Part shown: positions 23,934 to 32,740 of the stretch, in pieces
Position numbering within the stretch: position 1 is the first letter of the stretch
How the letters are laid out: each line of letters starts with the position of its first letter
DNA from: Streptomyces filipinensis
GTDB lineage: Bacteria > Actinomycetota > Actinomycetes > Streptomycetales > Streptomycetaceae
Assembly: GCF_014649495.1 (NCBI RefSeq)
Contig: NZ_BMTD01000011.1
Span: 62,001-126,000, forward strand
Length of the DNA stretch: 64,000 bases
Reading direction: 5' to 3'
Notes under the pieces: generated by a model
Databases searched by the model: none
What the model was told of the DNA's origin: nothing
What the model saw: the letters and a program-made list of their open reading frames with translations, nothing else
Position numbers and translations under genes: made by a program

Positions 23934-25244
23934 ATGGCCGGGCGATCTGAAAGGAACCCGCCCATGGGGCACGCCGACCACACGACCCAACCACCCCGGG
24001 CCCCACGTTCCCCTGCCGCCACGGCCGGGCAGTCCCGATCGGCCCCGCCTCCCAGCGCCACGGACGGGCAGTCGCCGACGGCGGGTCCGCCCCACGAGGG
24101 TCTCCCGCACGCGACGACGAAAGCAGCACGGGCGGTGCGGGTGGAAACCCGAACCCGGCCGGAGGCCGGGTGCCCACCCACCAACCCGCACCCGACGTCG
24201 CACCCGCACCCGCACCCGACGTCGCACCCGCACCCGGCGTCGACCTCGCACCCGCACGCGAACCCGCACAAGCCCAAGTCCCCCCACCCCCCGAAGAAGT
24301 GGCCCCGCCTCCTCCTGGCCACCCTCCTCACCGCAGCCGTAGCCGCCCCCCTCGCCGGCGCCGCCCGCCCGCCTATCCCCGCCCCCACCCCCGCAGCGCT
24401 CCCCCCACTCACCGCCACCACCCTCCACACCACCTACGAGACCAACCGGACGGGCGCCGCCCGGGCCGCCCACATGGCCGCCACCGACGGCGACAGCCAC
24501 CGCGCCGCCGCCGACCGGGCACTGGCCTCCCCGTCCCGCCACCTCCTCACCTTCGACGGCCGAGGCGCAGGCCAGGCCACAGAGGTCCTCGGCGACCTCG
24601 CCCACGCGGACCACATCGCTGTCCTCGTCCCCGGCTCGGACACCTCCCTGGACACCTACGCCCGCTTCCACCAGGCGGCCGCCGCCCTCTACGCCGACCT
24701 CACCCACCGCGCCCCCCGGCACACCCGCACCGCCGTCGTCGCCTGGCTCGGCTATGCGACCCCGGCCACCGTGAGCACCACGGTGACCACACCCACCCGC
24801 GCCGACGAAGCCGCCCCCCACCTGCGTACCTTCGTACGCCGGCTGCGCTCGGCGACCCCTCCCCGGGCACACCTGTCCCTGCTCTGCCACTCCTACGGAT
24901 CGGTCGTGTGCGGCCGCGCCGCCCCCGGCCTGGACGCCGACGACATCGCCCTGGTCGGCAGCCCCGGTACCGGCGCGGACTCGGCCGCCGCCCTGCACAC
25001 CCGGGCCCGGATCTGGGCGGCCCGCGGCAGCGACGACTGGGTGGGGCACGTTCCGCACGTCCGCGCCCCCCTCATCGGCACCACCCTCGGCTTCGGCGCC
25101 GACCCGGTCTCCCGTGCCTTCGGCGCCCGGGTCTTCGACGCGGCCGACGCCCAGCACAGCGGCTACTTCACTCCGGGCTCGGCCTCCCTCGCCAACCTGG
25201 CCCGGATCACCCTCGGCGAGACCTCGGAGGTGACCCGTGCCTGA
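23934..25244 (+). CDS. Membrane-anchored alpha/beta hydrolase (DUF1023-like)
   Basis: A 436-residue protein, or 426 if ATG 23964 is used. The first 120 residues are low-complexity, Pro/His/Ser-rich, with a run of HP and SHPHP units encoded by a tandem DNA repeat. A single hydrophobic segment (LLLATLLTAAVAAPLAGAA) follows, so the catalytic part is outside the membrane. That domain resembles DUF1023 hydrolases: HIAVLVPGSDTSLDTY, VVAWLGY, and the nucleophile elbow CHSYGS with Cys in place of the usual Gly, then ALVGSPGTG and a late GYFTPGS. The next gene, an acyltransferase, overlaps by 8 bases, suggesting a joint envelope-lipid or exopolysaccharide function. The substrate is unknown. Confidence 0.8.
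   Translation: MAGRSERNPPMGHADHTTQPPRAPRSPAATAGQSRSAPPPSATDGQSPTAGPPHEGLPHATTKAARAVRVETRTRPEAGCPPTNPHPTSHPHPHPTSHPHPASTSHPHANPHKPKSPHPPKKWPRLLLATLLTAAVAAPLAGAARPPIPAPTPAALPPLTATTLHTTYETNRTGAARAAHMAATDGDSHRAAADRALASPSRHLLTFDGRGAGQATEVLGDLAHADHIAVLVPGSDTSLDTYARFHQAAAALYADLTHRAPRHTRTAVVAWLGYATPATVSTTVTTPTRADEAAPHLRTFVRRLRSATPPRAHLSLLCHSYGSVVCGRAAPGLDADDIALVGSPGTGADSAAALHTRARIWAARGSDDWVGHVPHVRAPLIGTTLGFGADPVSRAFGARVFDAADAQHSGYFTPGSASLANLARITLGETSEVTRA
24172..24272 (+). repeat. His-Pro coding tandem repeat
   Basis: Imperfect copies of a CACCCGCACCCG / ACGTCGCACCC unit within the hydrolase gene encode the HPTSHPHPHPTSHPHP region. Copy number is probably variable. Confidence 0.7.
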
Positions 25245-26490
25245 GCAGACCGCAAGCGCCCCGCACCCCGCCCACCATGTCCCGCACCCCGCCCCGCGTC
25301 GTCTCGCCCTCCGCACCGCCCTGCGCCGAGCCGCCCACCAGGTCGACACCGCCACTCCGCCCTCCCGGGACCGCGCGATCGACGCCCTGCGGGCCCTCGC
25401 GATCCTCGGAGTCGTCCTCGGCCACTGGCTGGTGACGGCGCTGGTCGCGCAGGACGGCGGTCTGCACACGGCAAGCCCGCTGCAGCACATGCCCTGGCTG
25501 GCGCCGGTCTCCTGGCTCTTCCAGACACTGGCCGTGTTCTTCCTGGTCGGCGGCCACGTGGCGGCGCGCGGTCTGGCCTCGGCCCGCGACAGAGGCGACA
25601 GCTACGGCGCCTGGCTGCGCGCCCGGCTGTCCCGCCTCCTGCGCCCGGTGGCCGCGCTGCTCGCGCTGTGGTCCGTGGTGGCCGTGATCCTGCTCGCCAC
25701 CGGCACGCCCCTGGCGACGATCCACACGCTGCTCAAACTGGCGCTGTCCCCGCTGTGGTTCCTGCTGGTCTTCGCCGCGCTCACGGCCGCCACCCCGCTC
25801 GTGGCCCGCCTCAACCCCCTGTGGCCGCTCGCCGTCGTCCTGCATGTGGACGTCCTCCGCTTCGGCCTGCACCTAGGCCCGTCCTGGCTCGCCTGGCTGA
25901 ACCTGCCGGCCGGCTGGCTGGTCCCGTACGCCCTGGGCGCCGCCTGGGCCCGGGGCGAGGTGCAGACCCGCCGCTCGGCCTGGGCGCTGCTGCTCGGCGG
26001 TACGGCGGCCACGACCCTGCTCATCACGTGCGCGGGCTACCCGGCGTCCATGGTCGGCGTCCCCGGCGCCCCGATATCCAACCTCGACCCCCCGACCCTG
26101 GCGGCCGTCACCTTCGGCCTCGCCCAGTGCGGTCTCGCCCTGCTGCTCCGCGACCGGCTGCGCCGTGCGATGGCCCGGCCCCTGGCCTGGGCGGCGACGG
26201 CCGTCGTCAACCTCTCCGCGATGACGGTCTTCCTCTGGCACCAGACGGCCCTGATGGCCACCACGGCGACGGGCCTGCTGGCCGGCCGCCTGCCCGGCCT
26301 GCACACCGCACCGGACTCCGTCTCCTGGGTGGCCTCCCGCCTGCTCTGGCTCCCTGTCCTCACCCTGGTCCTGGTCCTGTGCTGGGCGGCCTTCCGGCAT
26401 CACGAGCAGGGCCCCCGCCGTTCCCGAAACCGTACGTCGCGCGTGGTCCGCCGCCATGTGCCGCCAGCGAGGTCCGCGCACCATGCCTAG
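25237..26490 (+). CDS. Acyltransferase 3 family integral membrane protein
   Basis: A 417-residue polytopic protein of the OafA/NodX acyltransferase group. After an Ala/Pro/His-rich start comes the family opening DRAIDALRALAILGVVLGHW, with the conserved His in the first helix, then about ten membrane helices, including LAVFFLVGGHVAARG and LSPLWFLLVFAALTA. The C-terminal end is basic. Such enzymes move acyl groups, often acetyl, from the cytoplasm to extracellular sugars or lipids. The start GTG overlaps the previous gene by 8 bases (GTGCCTGA). The acceptor is not known, but the extracellular hydrolase encoded just before it may act on the same product. Confidence 0.85.
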   Translation: MPEQTASAPHPAHHVPHPAPRRLALRTALRRAAHQVDTATPPSRDRAIDALRALAILGVVLGHWLVTALVAQDGGLHTASPLQHMPWLAPVSWLFQTLAVFFLVGGHVAARGLASARDRGDSYGAWLRARLSRLLRPVAALLALWSVVAVILLATGTPLATIHTLLKLALSPLWFLLVFAALTAATPLVARLNPLWPLAVVLHVDVLRFGLHLGPSWLAWLNLPAGWLVPYALGAAWARGEVQTRRSAWALLLGGTAATTLLITCAGYPASMVGVPGAPISNLDPPTLAAVTFGLAQCGLALLLRDRLRRAMARPLAWAATAVVNLSAMTVFLWHQTALMATTATGLLAGRLPGLHTAPDSVSWVASRLLWLPVLTLVLVLCWAAFRHHEQGPRRSRNRTSRVVRRHVPPARSAHHA

Positions 26491-27970
26491 AGTGACGTCC
26501 GTGATGTCCGCGGAACCCGAGAACCCGGCCGGCCACCCCGGCGACGCCCCGTCCGTGACGTCACCCGCCTCCCCGGTCCGGGGCGAGGACGAGCCCGTCG
26601 TGCCCACGCCCTCCCGTGCCGCCCGCTTCCGCGCCTGGCTGGGCGACAACCCCTCCTCCCAGTCGCCCCCCTTCTCCAAGTACCGCTGGCTCCGTCTCCT
26701 CACCTACCTGCTGACCTTCTACGCGGCCCTGGCGATCCTCGGAGCCGGCGCGGAGGAGCTGTCCAACAGCTACGGCCTCACCACCGGCGTCGCCCTTCTG
26801 TGCACGCTGCTCCAGGCCACCGCCGTCGTCCTGGCCCTCTGGCGGCCCGTCCCCGCCTGGGCCCTGTCGCTGGCGGGCGCCACCGTCACCGCGCTGCTCG
26901 CCCGGGAGCAGATGCTGTCGCCCATGCGTCGGTTGTCCAGCCCGAACTGGCCCTGGTCCACGCCCGTTCTGCTGGCCCACATGGCCGTACTGCTGCTCCT
27001 CGCCCTGCGTGTCCGCGTCCGCGGCACCCTTGCCGCGCTCGGCGTGACCGCCGTGGTCACCTCCGTCGTCGAAGGCGTCCTGGGAGCGCTGCGGTACTCC
27101 CCGACGGGGTACGTGTCCCTCGCCCTGTTCGCCGTCGCCGTCCTCATCGGCACCGCCCTGCGCAGCCGCAGCGAGGCCCGTACCGAACTGGTCCAGCAGA
27201 CGACGATCACCGCCGAGGAGCGGGCCCGCCGCACCCTCCTGGAGGAGCGCAGCCGTATCGCCCGGGAGCTGCACGACGTGGTCGCCCACCACATGTCGGT
27301 GATCTCCATCCAGGCCCAGGTGGCTCCCCACCTGGTGGAGAACCCCACGGAGGAGCTGAAGGAGAACCTCACGGGCATCCGTAACAACGCCCTGGAGGCC
27401 CTGACCGAGCTGCGCCGCGTGCTCGGCGTCCTGCGTTCCGAGAGCCCGGACGAACCTGAGGCCGGCGCGGACACACCGCGGCTGTCCGCGCCCGGCACCG
27501 GCCCGGCCCCCGACGCCCCGCAGCCGAACCTCGCCCGTCTGGACTCCCTGCTTGAGAACACCAGGGCGGCCGGCGTGGACGTCGTGAAGGCCGAGGAGGG
27601 CGATGCCCGCGGCTATTCGCCGGGGGTGGAGCTGTCCGCGTACCGGATCGTCCAGGAGGCCCTGAGCAACGTCCTGCGGCACGCGCCGGGCGCGCGGGTG
27701 CGGGTGGACATCGCCCACTTCCCGAACGGGATATACCTGAGCATCAGCAACACGCGCCCCAGCCGTCCGGTCCAGCCGTCCCCGGGCGGCGGTCACGGTC
27801 TGCTGGGCATGCGGGAGCGCGCGGCGATGCTGGGCGGGAACGTCGAGGCGAAACCGACCCGGGAGGGCGGCTTCGTGGTGACGGCGTTCCTGCCCCGAGG
27901 GGGCGGCGCCCCCGAGCCCTTCGCCCCCGAGCCCTTCGCGGCCGGCCCGCACCGTCCCGGGCAACCCTGA
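26483..27970 (+). CDS. Sensor histidine kinase, NarL/DesK type
   Basis: A kinase of about 495 residues. The start is likely ATG 26483, overlapping the acyltransferase stop by 8 bases; ATG 26504 is an alternative. Five to six hydrophobic segments between about residues 65 and 225 form a membrane sensor without a large outside loop. The HisKA_3 dimerisation helix contains the phosphorylated histidine in RSRIARELHDVVAHHMS. The ATPase part has EALSNVLRHAPGA (N box) and GGGHGLLGMRERA (G box). It pairs with the regulator 45 bases downstream. Co-transcription with the acyltransferase suggests that it senses envelope state. Confidence 0.93.
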   Translation: MPRVTSVMSAEPENPAGHPGDAPSVTSPASPVRGEDEPVVPTPSRAARFRAWLGDNPSSQSPPFSKYRWLRLLTYLLTFYAALAILGAGAEELSNSYGLTTGVALLCTLLQATAVVLALWRPVPAWALSLAGATVTALLAREQMLSPMRRLSSPNWPWSTPVLLAHMAVLLLLALRVRVRGTLAALGVTAVVTSVVEGVLGALRYSPTGYVSLALFAVAVLIGTALRSRSEARTELVQQTTITAEERARRTLLEERSRIARELHDVVAHHMSVISIQAQVAPHLVENPTEELKENLTGIRNNALEALTELRRVLGVLRSESPDEPEAGADTPRLSAPGTGPAPDAPQPNLARLDSLLENTRAAGVDVVKAEEGDARGYSPGVELSAYRIVQEALSNVLRHAPGARVRVDIAHFPNGIYLSISNTRPSRPVQPSPGGGHGLLGMRERAAMLGGNVEAKPTREGGFVVTAFLPRGGGAPEPFAPEPFAAGPHRPGQP

Positions 27971-28015
27971 GCAGCCCTGAGCCCCGACCTGAGCCCTGAC
28001 AGGAGAACCACCCCC

Positions 28016-28696
28016 ATGACGAGCGGCGCCGGCCCCATCCGCGTACTCATCGCCGACGACCAGCAGATGGTCCGGCAGGGTTTCACCGTGCTGCTCAACG
28101 CCCAGCCCGGCATCGAGGTGGTCGGGCAGGCGGTGGACGGCCTCGACGCGATCGCCCGGACCGCCGAACTGGCCCCGGACGTGGTGCTGATGGACATCCG
28201 GATGCCCGAACTCGGCGGCATCGAGGCGACCCGCCGGATCGCCGTCGACCATCCGGCCGTCAGGGTGCTGGTGCTGACCACGTTCGACCTGGACGAGTAC
28301 GTGTACGAGGCGCTGCGCGCCGGGGCCTCCGGCTTTCTGCTCAAGGACGCCTCCGCGGACAAGCTGGCCGAGGCGGTGCGGGTCGTGGCCGCGGGTGACG
28401 CCCTGCTCGCGCCCGGCATCACCCGCCGCCTCATCGCCGAGTTCTCCCGCCTGGACGGCAGTCCCCGGGCCCCGCTCAAACAGCGCGTGGGCGACCTCAC
28501 CGAGCGGGAGACGGAGGTGCTGGCGCTGATCGCGCAGGGCCTGTCGAACGCGGAGATCGCCGAGCGACTGGTGGTGGCCGAGCAGACCGTGAAGACGCAT
28601 GTGGGCCGCATCCTGGTGAAACTGGGCCTGCGTGACCGCACCCAGGCGGCGGTCTTCGCCTACGAGTCCGGCCTGGTCCGCCCCGGCGGACGTTGA
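28016..28696 (+). CDS. Response regulator, NarL/LuxR family
   Basis: A 226-residue regulator. The receiver has the acidic pair in LIADDQQMV, the phosphorylated Asp in VVLMDIRMPE and the Lys in FLLKDAS; the C-terminal LuxR HTH includes LTERETEVLALIAQGLSNAE and VKTHVGRILVKLGLRDR. ACAGGAGAACC precedes ATG 28016. It is very similar to the regulator at 30224, including the LTTFDLDEYVYxALRAGASG stretch, so the two systems arose by duplication and may cross-talk. Confidence 0.95.
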   Translation: MTSGAGPIRVLIADDQQMVRQGFTVLLNAQPGIEVVGQAVDGLDAIARTAELAPDVVLMDIRMPELGGIEATRRIAVDHPAVRVLVLTTFDLDEYVYEALRAGASGFLLKDASADKLAEAVRVVAAGDALLAPGITRRLIAEFSRLDGSPRAPLKQRVGDLTERETEVLALIAQGLSNAEIAERLVVAEQTVKTHVGRILVKLGLRDRTQAAVFAYESGLVRPGGR

Positions 28697-28791
28697 GCCG
28701 GCCGCTCCCTCACCGGCCCCCGCCCCCGCCCTCACCGCCCCGCCCTCACCGGCCCCCGGCCCCGCCCTCCCGGATCCGCGGACCCCCGCCG

Positions 28792-28867
28792 ACCCGTAGT
28801 ACCTGAGAGGGACCCCCGAGGACCCCTCTGCAAGGGGACGACCGAGACCCCCGCCCGCGCCTACCGT
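28792..28867 (+). promoter_or_regulatory. Promoter with shared 18-bp regulatory motif (copy 2)
   Basis: ACCCGTAGTACCTGAGAG at 28792-28809, identical to the copy at 23840, with TACCGT at 28862-28867 exactly 70 bases after the motif start. The GTG of the kinase gene is 8 bases past the hexamer, so this transcript is probably leaderless. Confidence 0.65.
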
Positions 28868-28874
28868 TGCGTAC

Positions 28875-30227
28875 GTGACCCAGACGACGCACACGCAGAC
28901 GACGCCGCCCGGCCCGGCCGGCCGGCAGCGCAGCCCGGAGTTCCGGTTCGCCGCGGACGCGCTGCGGGGGCTGCGGCAGGACCTTTTCCGGCATGCCTTC
29001 GCCTACCGGCCGCTGCTCCCCATGTCCGTGGACGGCCCGGTCGCCCGCCGCCTGCCGGGCCGCATGAAGGAGTACGCGGCCTGGGCCCCGCACGCGACGG
29101 TGGCGGCCCTGGGCGTGCTGGCGGCGCTCGTCGGCCTCGCGGACAACGAGCTGGGGCTCAGGGCCCTGCTGTGCGCGCTGCTGGCGCTGGTCCCGGTGCT
29201 GCTGACCCTCGTGCGTCCGGTGGGGGCGCTCTGGCTGTCGTTCGTGGCGACCACGTTCACGGCGGTCATCGGCAACGACTGGGACACCTGGCCCTGGCTG
29301 CCGAGCAGCTTCATCTCCCACGTGGTGGTGCTCGCCGTGGTGGCGGCCCGCACCCGCCCGCGCACGGCGGCCTGGATGTGGCTGCTGACCGCGGTGTACG
29401 GCTTCTGGGCCGGCGCGGCCTTCGGCTTCGGTCACTACGACACCGATGTGGCGCCCATGCTGCTCCTGTCCGCTCTCATCCTGCTGGCGGTCACGGTCCG
29501 GCACATACGCCGGGAGGCGGAACGGGAGGTGACGGCGCAGCAGACGGTGACCGAGCACGAGCGTTCGCGGCGCACGCTGCTGGAGGAGCGCACGACCATC
29601 GCCCGGGAGCTGCATGACGTGGTCGCCCATCACATGTCGGTGGTCGCCATCCAGGCGGAGGCCGCGCCCTACCGGGTGGAGAATCCGCCGGAGGAGCTGG
29701 AGAAGGCGTTCGTGACCATCCGGGAGAACGCGGTGGCGGCCCTCACCGAGCTGCGCCGGGTCCTCGGGGTGGTCCGTGCCGAGGACTACGCGGCCCCGGA
29801 CGCCCCGCAGCCGACCCTGGCGGATCTGGACGGGCTGCTGGCCAATGTGCGCCAGGCGGGTCTCACGGTGGACAAGGCGGTGACCGGCGCGGTGCGCGAA
29901 CTGCCGCAGGGCGTGGAGCTGTCGGCGTACCGGATCGTCCAGGAGGCCCTCAGCAACGCCCTGCGGCACGCGCCGGGAGCGAGCGCCCGCGTGGAGATCG
30001 GTTATGTCCTCGGCGGGCTGGGGCTGCGCATAGTCAACGGCCCACCGCCCGCGCCGCACCTCATCAAACCCTCGCCGGGCGCCGGACACGGCATCACGGG
30101 CATGCGCGAGCGCGTCTCCATGCTGAACGGCGAGATGACGACGACCCCGACCGGGGAGGGCGGCTATGAGGTGACGGTGTTCCTGCCGGTACCGGCGGCC
30201 GGTTCGGCGATCGAGGGTGAGGCATGA
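28875..30227 (+). CDS. Sensor histidine kinase, NarL/DesK type (second system)
   Basis: A 450-residue kinase from GTG 28875. Six hydrophobic segments lie between about residues 75 and 205 (for example ATVAALGVLAALVGLA). The phosphoacceptor region is TTIARELHDVVAHHMSVVAI, nearly identical to that of the kinase at 26483, and the ATPase has EALSNALRHAPGAS and GAGHGITGMRERVSM. It overlaps the following regulator by 4 bases (ATGA), so the pair is coupled. The signal is unknown; lack of an outside domain points to membrane or lipid sensing. Confidence 0.94.
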   Translation: MTQTTHTQTTPPGPAGRQRSPEFRFAADALRGLRQDLFRHAFAYRPLLPMSVDGPVARRLPGRMKEYAAWAPHATVAALGVLAALVGLADNELGLRALLCALLALVPVLLTLVRPVGALWLSFVATTFTAVIGNDWDTWPWLPSSFISHVVVLAVVAARTRPRTAAWMWLLTAVYGFWAGAAFGFGHYDTDVAPMLLLSALILLAVTVRHIRREAEREVTAQQTVTEHERSRRTLLEERTTIARELHDVVAHHMSVVAIQAEAAPYRVENPPEELEKAFVTIRENAVAALTELRRVLGVVRAEDYAAPDAPQPTLADLDGLLANVRQAGLTVDKAVTGAVRELPQGVELSAYRIVQEALSNALRHAPGASARVEIGYVLGGLGLRIVNGPPPAPHLIKPSPGAGHGITGMRERVSMLNGEMTTTPTGEGGYEVTVFLPVPAAGSAIEGEA

Positions 30228-30889
30228 CGATCCGCGTACTGATCGCGGACGACCAGATGATGGTCCGCGAGGGCTTCTCGGTCCTGCTGAACGCGATGCC
30301 GGACATCGAGGTCGTCGGCGAGGCCGTCAACGGAAGGGAGGCGGTGCAGCGGGTGCGGGAACTCGGCCCGGACGTCGTCCTGATGGACATCCGCATGCCC
30401 GAGCTGAACGGCATCGAGGCGACCCGGGAGATCGTGGCGGCGGACGCGGCGGCGAAGGTGCTGGTCCTGACGACCTTCGACCTGGACGAGTACGTGTACC
30501 AGGCCCTGCGTGCGGGAGCCTCCGGTTTCCTCCTGAAGGACGCCTCGGCCCGGCAGCTGGCCGACGGGGTGAGGGTGGTGGCGGCGGGCGAGGCCCTCCT
30601 CGCCCCCTCGGTCACCAGACGCCTGATCACGGAGTTCTCACGCCTGTCGGAGACGCCGCGGCTGATGCCGGCGGCGCAGGCGGCCTACGGCGAGCTGACG
30701 GAACGGGAGACCGAGGTCCTGGTCCTGATCGCGCAGGGCCTGTCGAACGCGGAGATCGCCGGACGGCTGGTGGTGGCCGAGTCGACGATCAAGACCCATG
30801 TGAGCCGGATCCTGGTGAAGCTGGGCCTGCGGGACCGCACCCAGGCGGCGGTCTTCGCCTACGAGGCGCGCCTGGTGACACCGGGCTGA
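30224..30889 (+). CDS. Response regulator, NarL/LuxR family (second system)
   Basis: A 221-residue regulator paralogous to the one at 28016. Receiver elements: LIADDQMMV, phosphorylation site VVLMDIRMPE, and FLLKDAS. DNA-binding part: LTERETEVLVLIAQGLSNAE and IKTHVSRILVKLGLRDR. The start codon overlaps the kinase stop by 4 bases. It is a candidate to bind the 18-bp motif in the promoters at 23840 and 28792. Confidence 0.95.
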   Translation: MTIRVLIADDQMMVREGFSVLLNAMPDIEVVGEAVNGREAVQRVRELGPDVVLMDIRMPELNGIEATREIVAADAAAKVLVLTTFDLDEYVYQALRAGASGFLLKDASARQLADGVRVVAAGEALLAPSVTRRLITEFSRLSETPRLMPAAQAAYGELTERETEVLVLIAQGLSNAEIAGRLVVAESTIKTHVSRILVKLGLRDRTQAAVFAYEARLVTPG

Positions 30890-30925
30890 CGGTATGCCGG
30901 ACCACGCGAGGAGTACGGAGCACCC

Positions 30926-31388
30926 ATGGAAGCTGAGATCCGACCGCATGGCGGCGTAGGGCCGTTCCAGCTCGGTATGTCGGCCGCCGAGGTACGGGAC
31001 GTCGTCCGAAGGCAGCGGCTCTTGCGGACCGTGCCGGGCGACGAGCGGCCGGGGCAGATCGTCCTGACGCACGACGACGCCCGGATGGACGTCGTGCTCG
31101 GGTTCACGAAGGGCGCGCTGAGCGGGGTGGAGCTGTTCCGCTTCCAGAACGAGGACGCCGATGTGCGGGTGCTGTTCGACGGGCTCGACGTCTTCCGCAC
31201 CCCGAGCGGGGACCTCCTGGAGCAGCTCGCGGAGCGTGGCCACGCCGTCGAGGAGAACGACCTCGGATTCGACGCCCTGCCGGAGCTGAACCTGATCCTC
31301 GCCCACCGGAGCAGCCACGAGCACCCGGTGGACGTCGGGGCGGGCCCCCCTCCCCTACGACTACGTTCTGCTCGCGGACTGGATATGA
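30926..31388 (+). CDS. Conserved small protein of unknown function, 3' end frameshifted
   Basis: The uninterrupted frame from ATG 30926 runs to 31489, but only about the first 140 residues look like protein (VGPFQLGMSAAEVRDVVRRQ, VVLGFTKGALSGVELFRFQ, LNLILAHRSSHEHPVD). After a run of six C at 31345-31350 the frame turns into Arg/Pro-rich nonsense and overlaps the P450 start, whereas the +1 frame reads LPYDYVLLADWI and stops at 31388, a natural end. One extra C therefore appears to have broken the gene, or is a base-calling error. The intact product would be about 154 residues, cytoplasmic, family unknown to me. Confidence 0.7.
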
Positions 31389-31472
31389 CGGACGGTCCCC
31401 TTCCGGGGAGCCGAGCGCCTCGGGGGCGGAGAACCCTGGTCAGCCGCCGGTCCGGCGCGTTAGCGTCCCCGC

Positions 31473-32696
31473 ATGGCTGGCTCCAGTGACCTCGCGTTCG
31501 ACCCCTGGGACCCGGCGTTCGTGGCCGACCCGTACCCGGCCTATGCCGAGCTGCGCGCACGAGGCAGGGTGATCCGGTACGAACCGACCGACCAGTGGCT
31601 GGTCCCGCATCACGCGGACGTCGCGGCGCTGCTGCGGGACCGTCGGCTGGGGCGGACGTACCAGCACCGGTTCTCGCACGAGGAGTTCGGGCGGACCGCG
31701 CCCCCGCCGGAGCACGAGCCGTTCCACACGCTCAACGACCACGGGATGCTCGATCTGGAGCCGCCGGACCACACCCGGATCCGGCGCCTGGTGTCGAAGG
31801 CGTTCACCCCGCGCACGGTGGAGCGGCTCAAGCCGTACGTCGACGGACTGGCGGGTGACCTGGTGGCCGCGCTCGTCCGCGACGGCGGCGGTGATCTGCT
31901 GACCGATGTCGCTGAGCCGCTGCCGGTGGCGGTGATCGCCGAGATGCTCGGCATCCCCGAGGGGGACCGGGCGCAGTTGCGGCCCTGGTCGGCGGACATC
32001 TGCGGGATGTACGAGCTGAACCCGTCCGAGGAGACGGCGGCGCGGGCGGTGCGGGCGTCGGTGGAGTTCTCGGACTGTCTGCGCGAGCTGATCGCGGCCC
32101 GCCGCAAGGAGCCGGGCGAGGACCTGATCTCCGGGCTGATCGCGGCGCACGACGAGGACGACGACCGGCTGACCGAGCAGGAGATGATCTCCACGGCCGT
32201 CCTGCTGCTCAACGCGGGGCACGAGGCGACGGTCAACGCCACGGTGAACGGCTGGTGGGCGCTGTTCCGCAACCCCGCCCAGCTGGCGGCCCTGCGCGCC
32301 GACCACGGCCTGGTCCCGGCCGCGATCGAGGAGCTGATGCGCTACGACACACCGCTCCAGCTCTTCGAACGCTGGGTCCTGGACGACATCGAGATCGGCG
32401 GCACGACGGTTCCGAGGGGCTCGGAGATCGCCATGCTCTTCGGCTCCGCCAACCACGATCCGGCCGTCTTCGCCGATCCCGAGCGCCTGGACCTGACCCG
32501 CGGGGACAACCCGCACATCTCCTTCAGCGCGGGCATCCACTACTGCATCGGCGCGCCCCTGGCCCGTATCGAGCTGGCCGCCTCCATGACGGCCCTGCTG
32601 AGGCAGGCCCCCACCCTGGCCCTGGCGGCGGAGCCGGTGCGGAAGCCGAACTTCGTGATCAGGGGCCTGGAGGGGCTGCGGGTGGAGGTGGGCTGA
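31473..32696 (+). CDS. Cytochrome P450
   Basis: A 407-residue soluble class I P450. The conserved parts are LDLEPPDHTRIRRLVSKAFT (C-helix region), the I-helix oxygen-binding AGHEATV (about residue 248), the K-helix ExxR in EELMRYD, and the haem loop FSAGIHYCIGAPLARIEL with the ligand Cys (about residue 358). The Ser at the second loop position is a small departure from FGxGxHxC. The layout is CYP107-like; I recall CYP107P1 at the matching place in S. coelicolor. It needs ferredoxin and a reductase, neither of which is adjacent. The substrate is unknown. Confidence 0.94.
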   Translation: MAGSSDLAFDPWDPAFVADPYPAYAELRARGRVIRYEPTDQWLVPHHADVAALLRDRRLGRTYQHRFSHEEFGRTAPPPEHEPFHTLNDHGMLDLEPPDHTRIRRLVSKAFTPRTVERLKPYVDGLAGDLVAALVRDGGGDLLTDVAEPLPVAVIAEMLGIPEGDRAQLRPWSADICGMYELNPSEETAARAVRASVEFSDCLRELIAARRKEPGEDLISGLIAAHDEDDDRLTEQEMISTAVLLLNAGHEATVNATVNGWWALFRNPAQLAALRADHGLVPAAIEELMRYDTPLQLFERWVLDDIEIGGTTVPRGSEIAMLFGSANHDPAVFADPERLDLTRGDNPHISFSAGIHYCIGAPLARIELAASMTALLRQAPTLALAAEPVRKPNFVIRGLEGLRVEVG

Positions 32697-32740
32697 TCAC
32701 CGGCAGGGCCGGGCCCCGCGGTGCGGGGCCCTGGGCCGCG

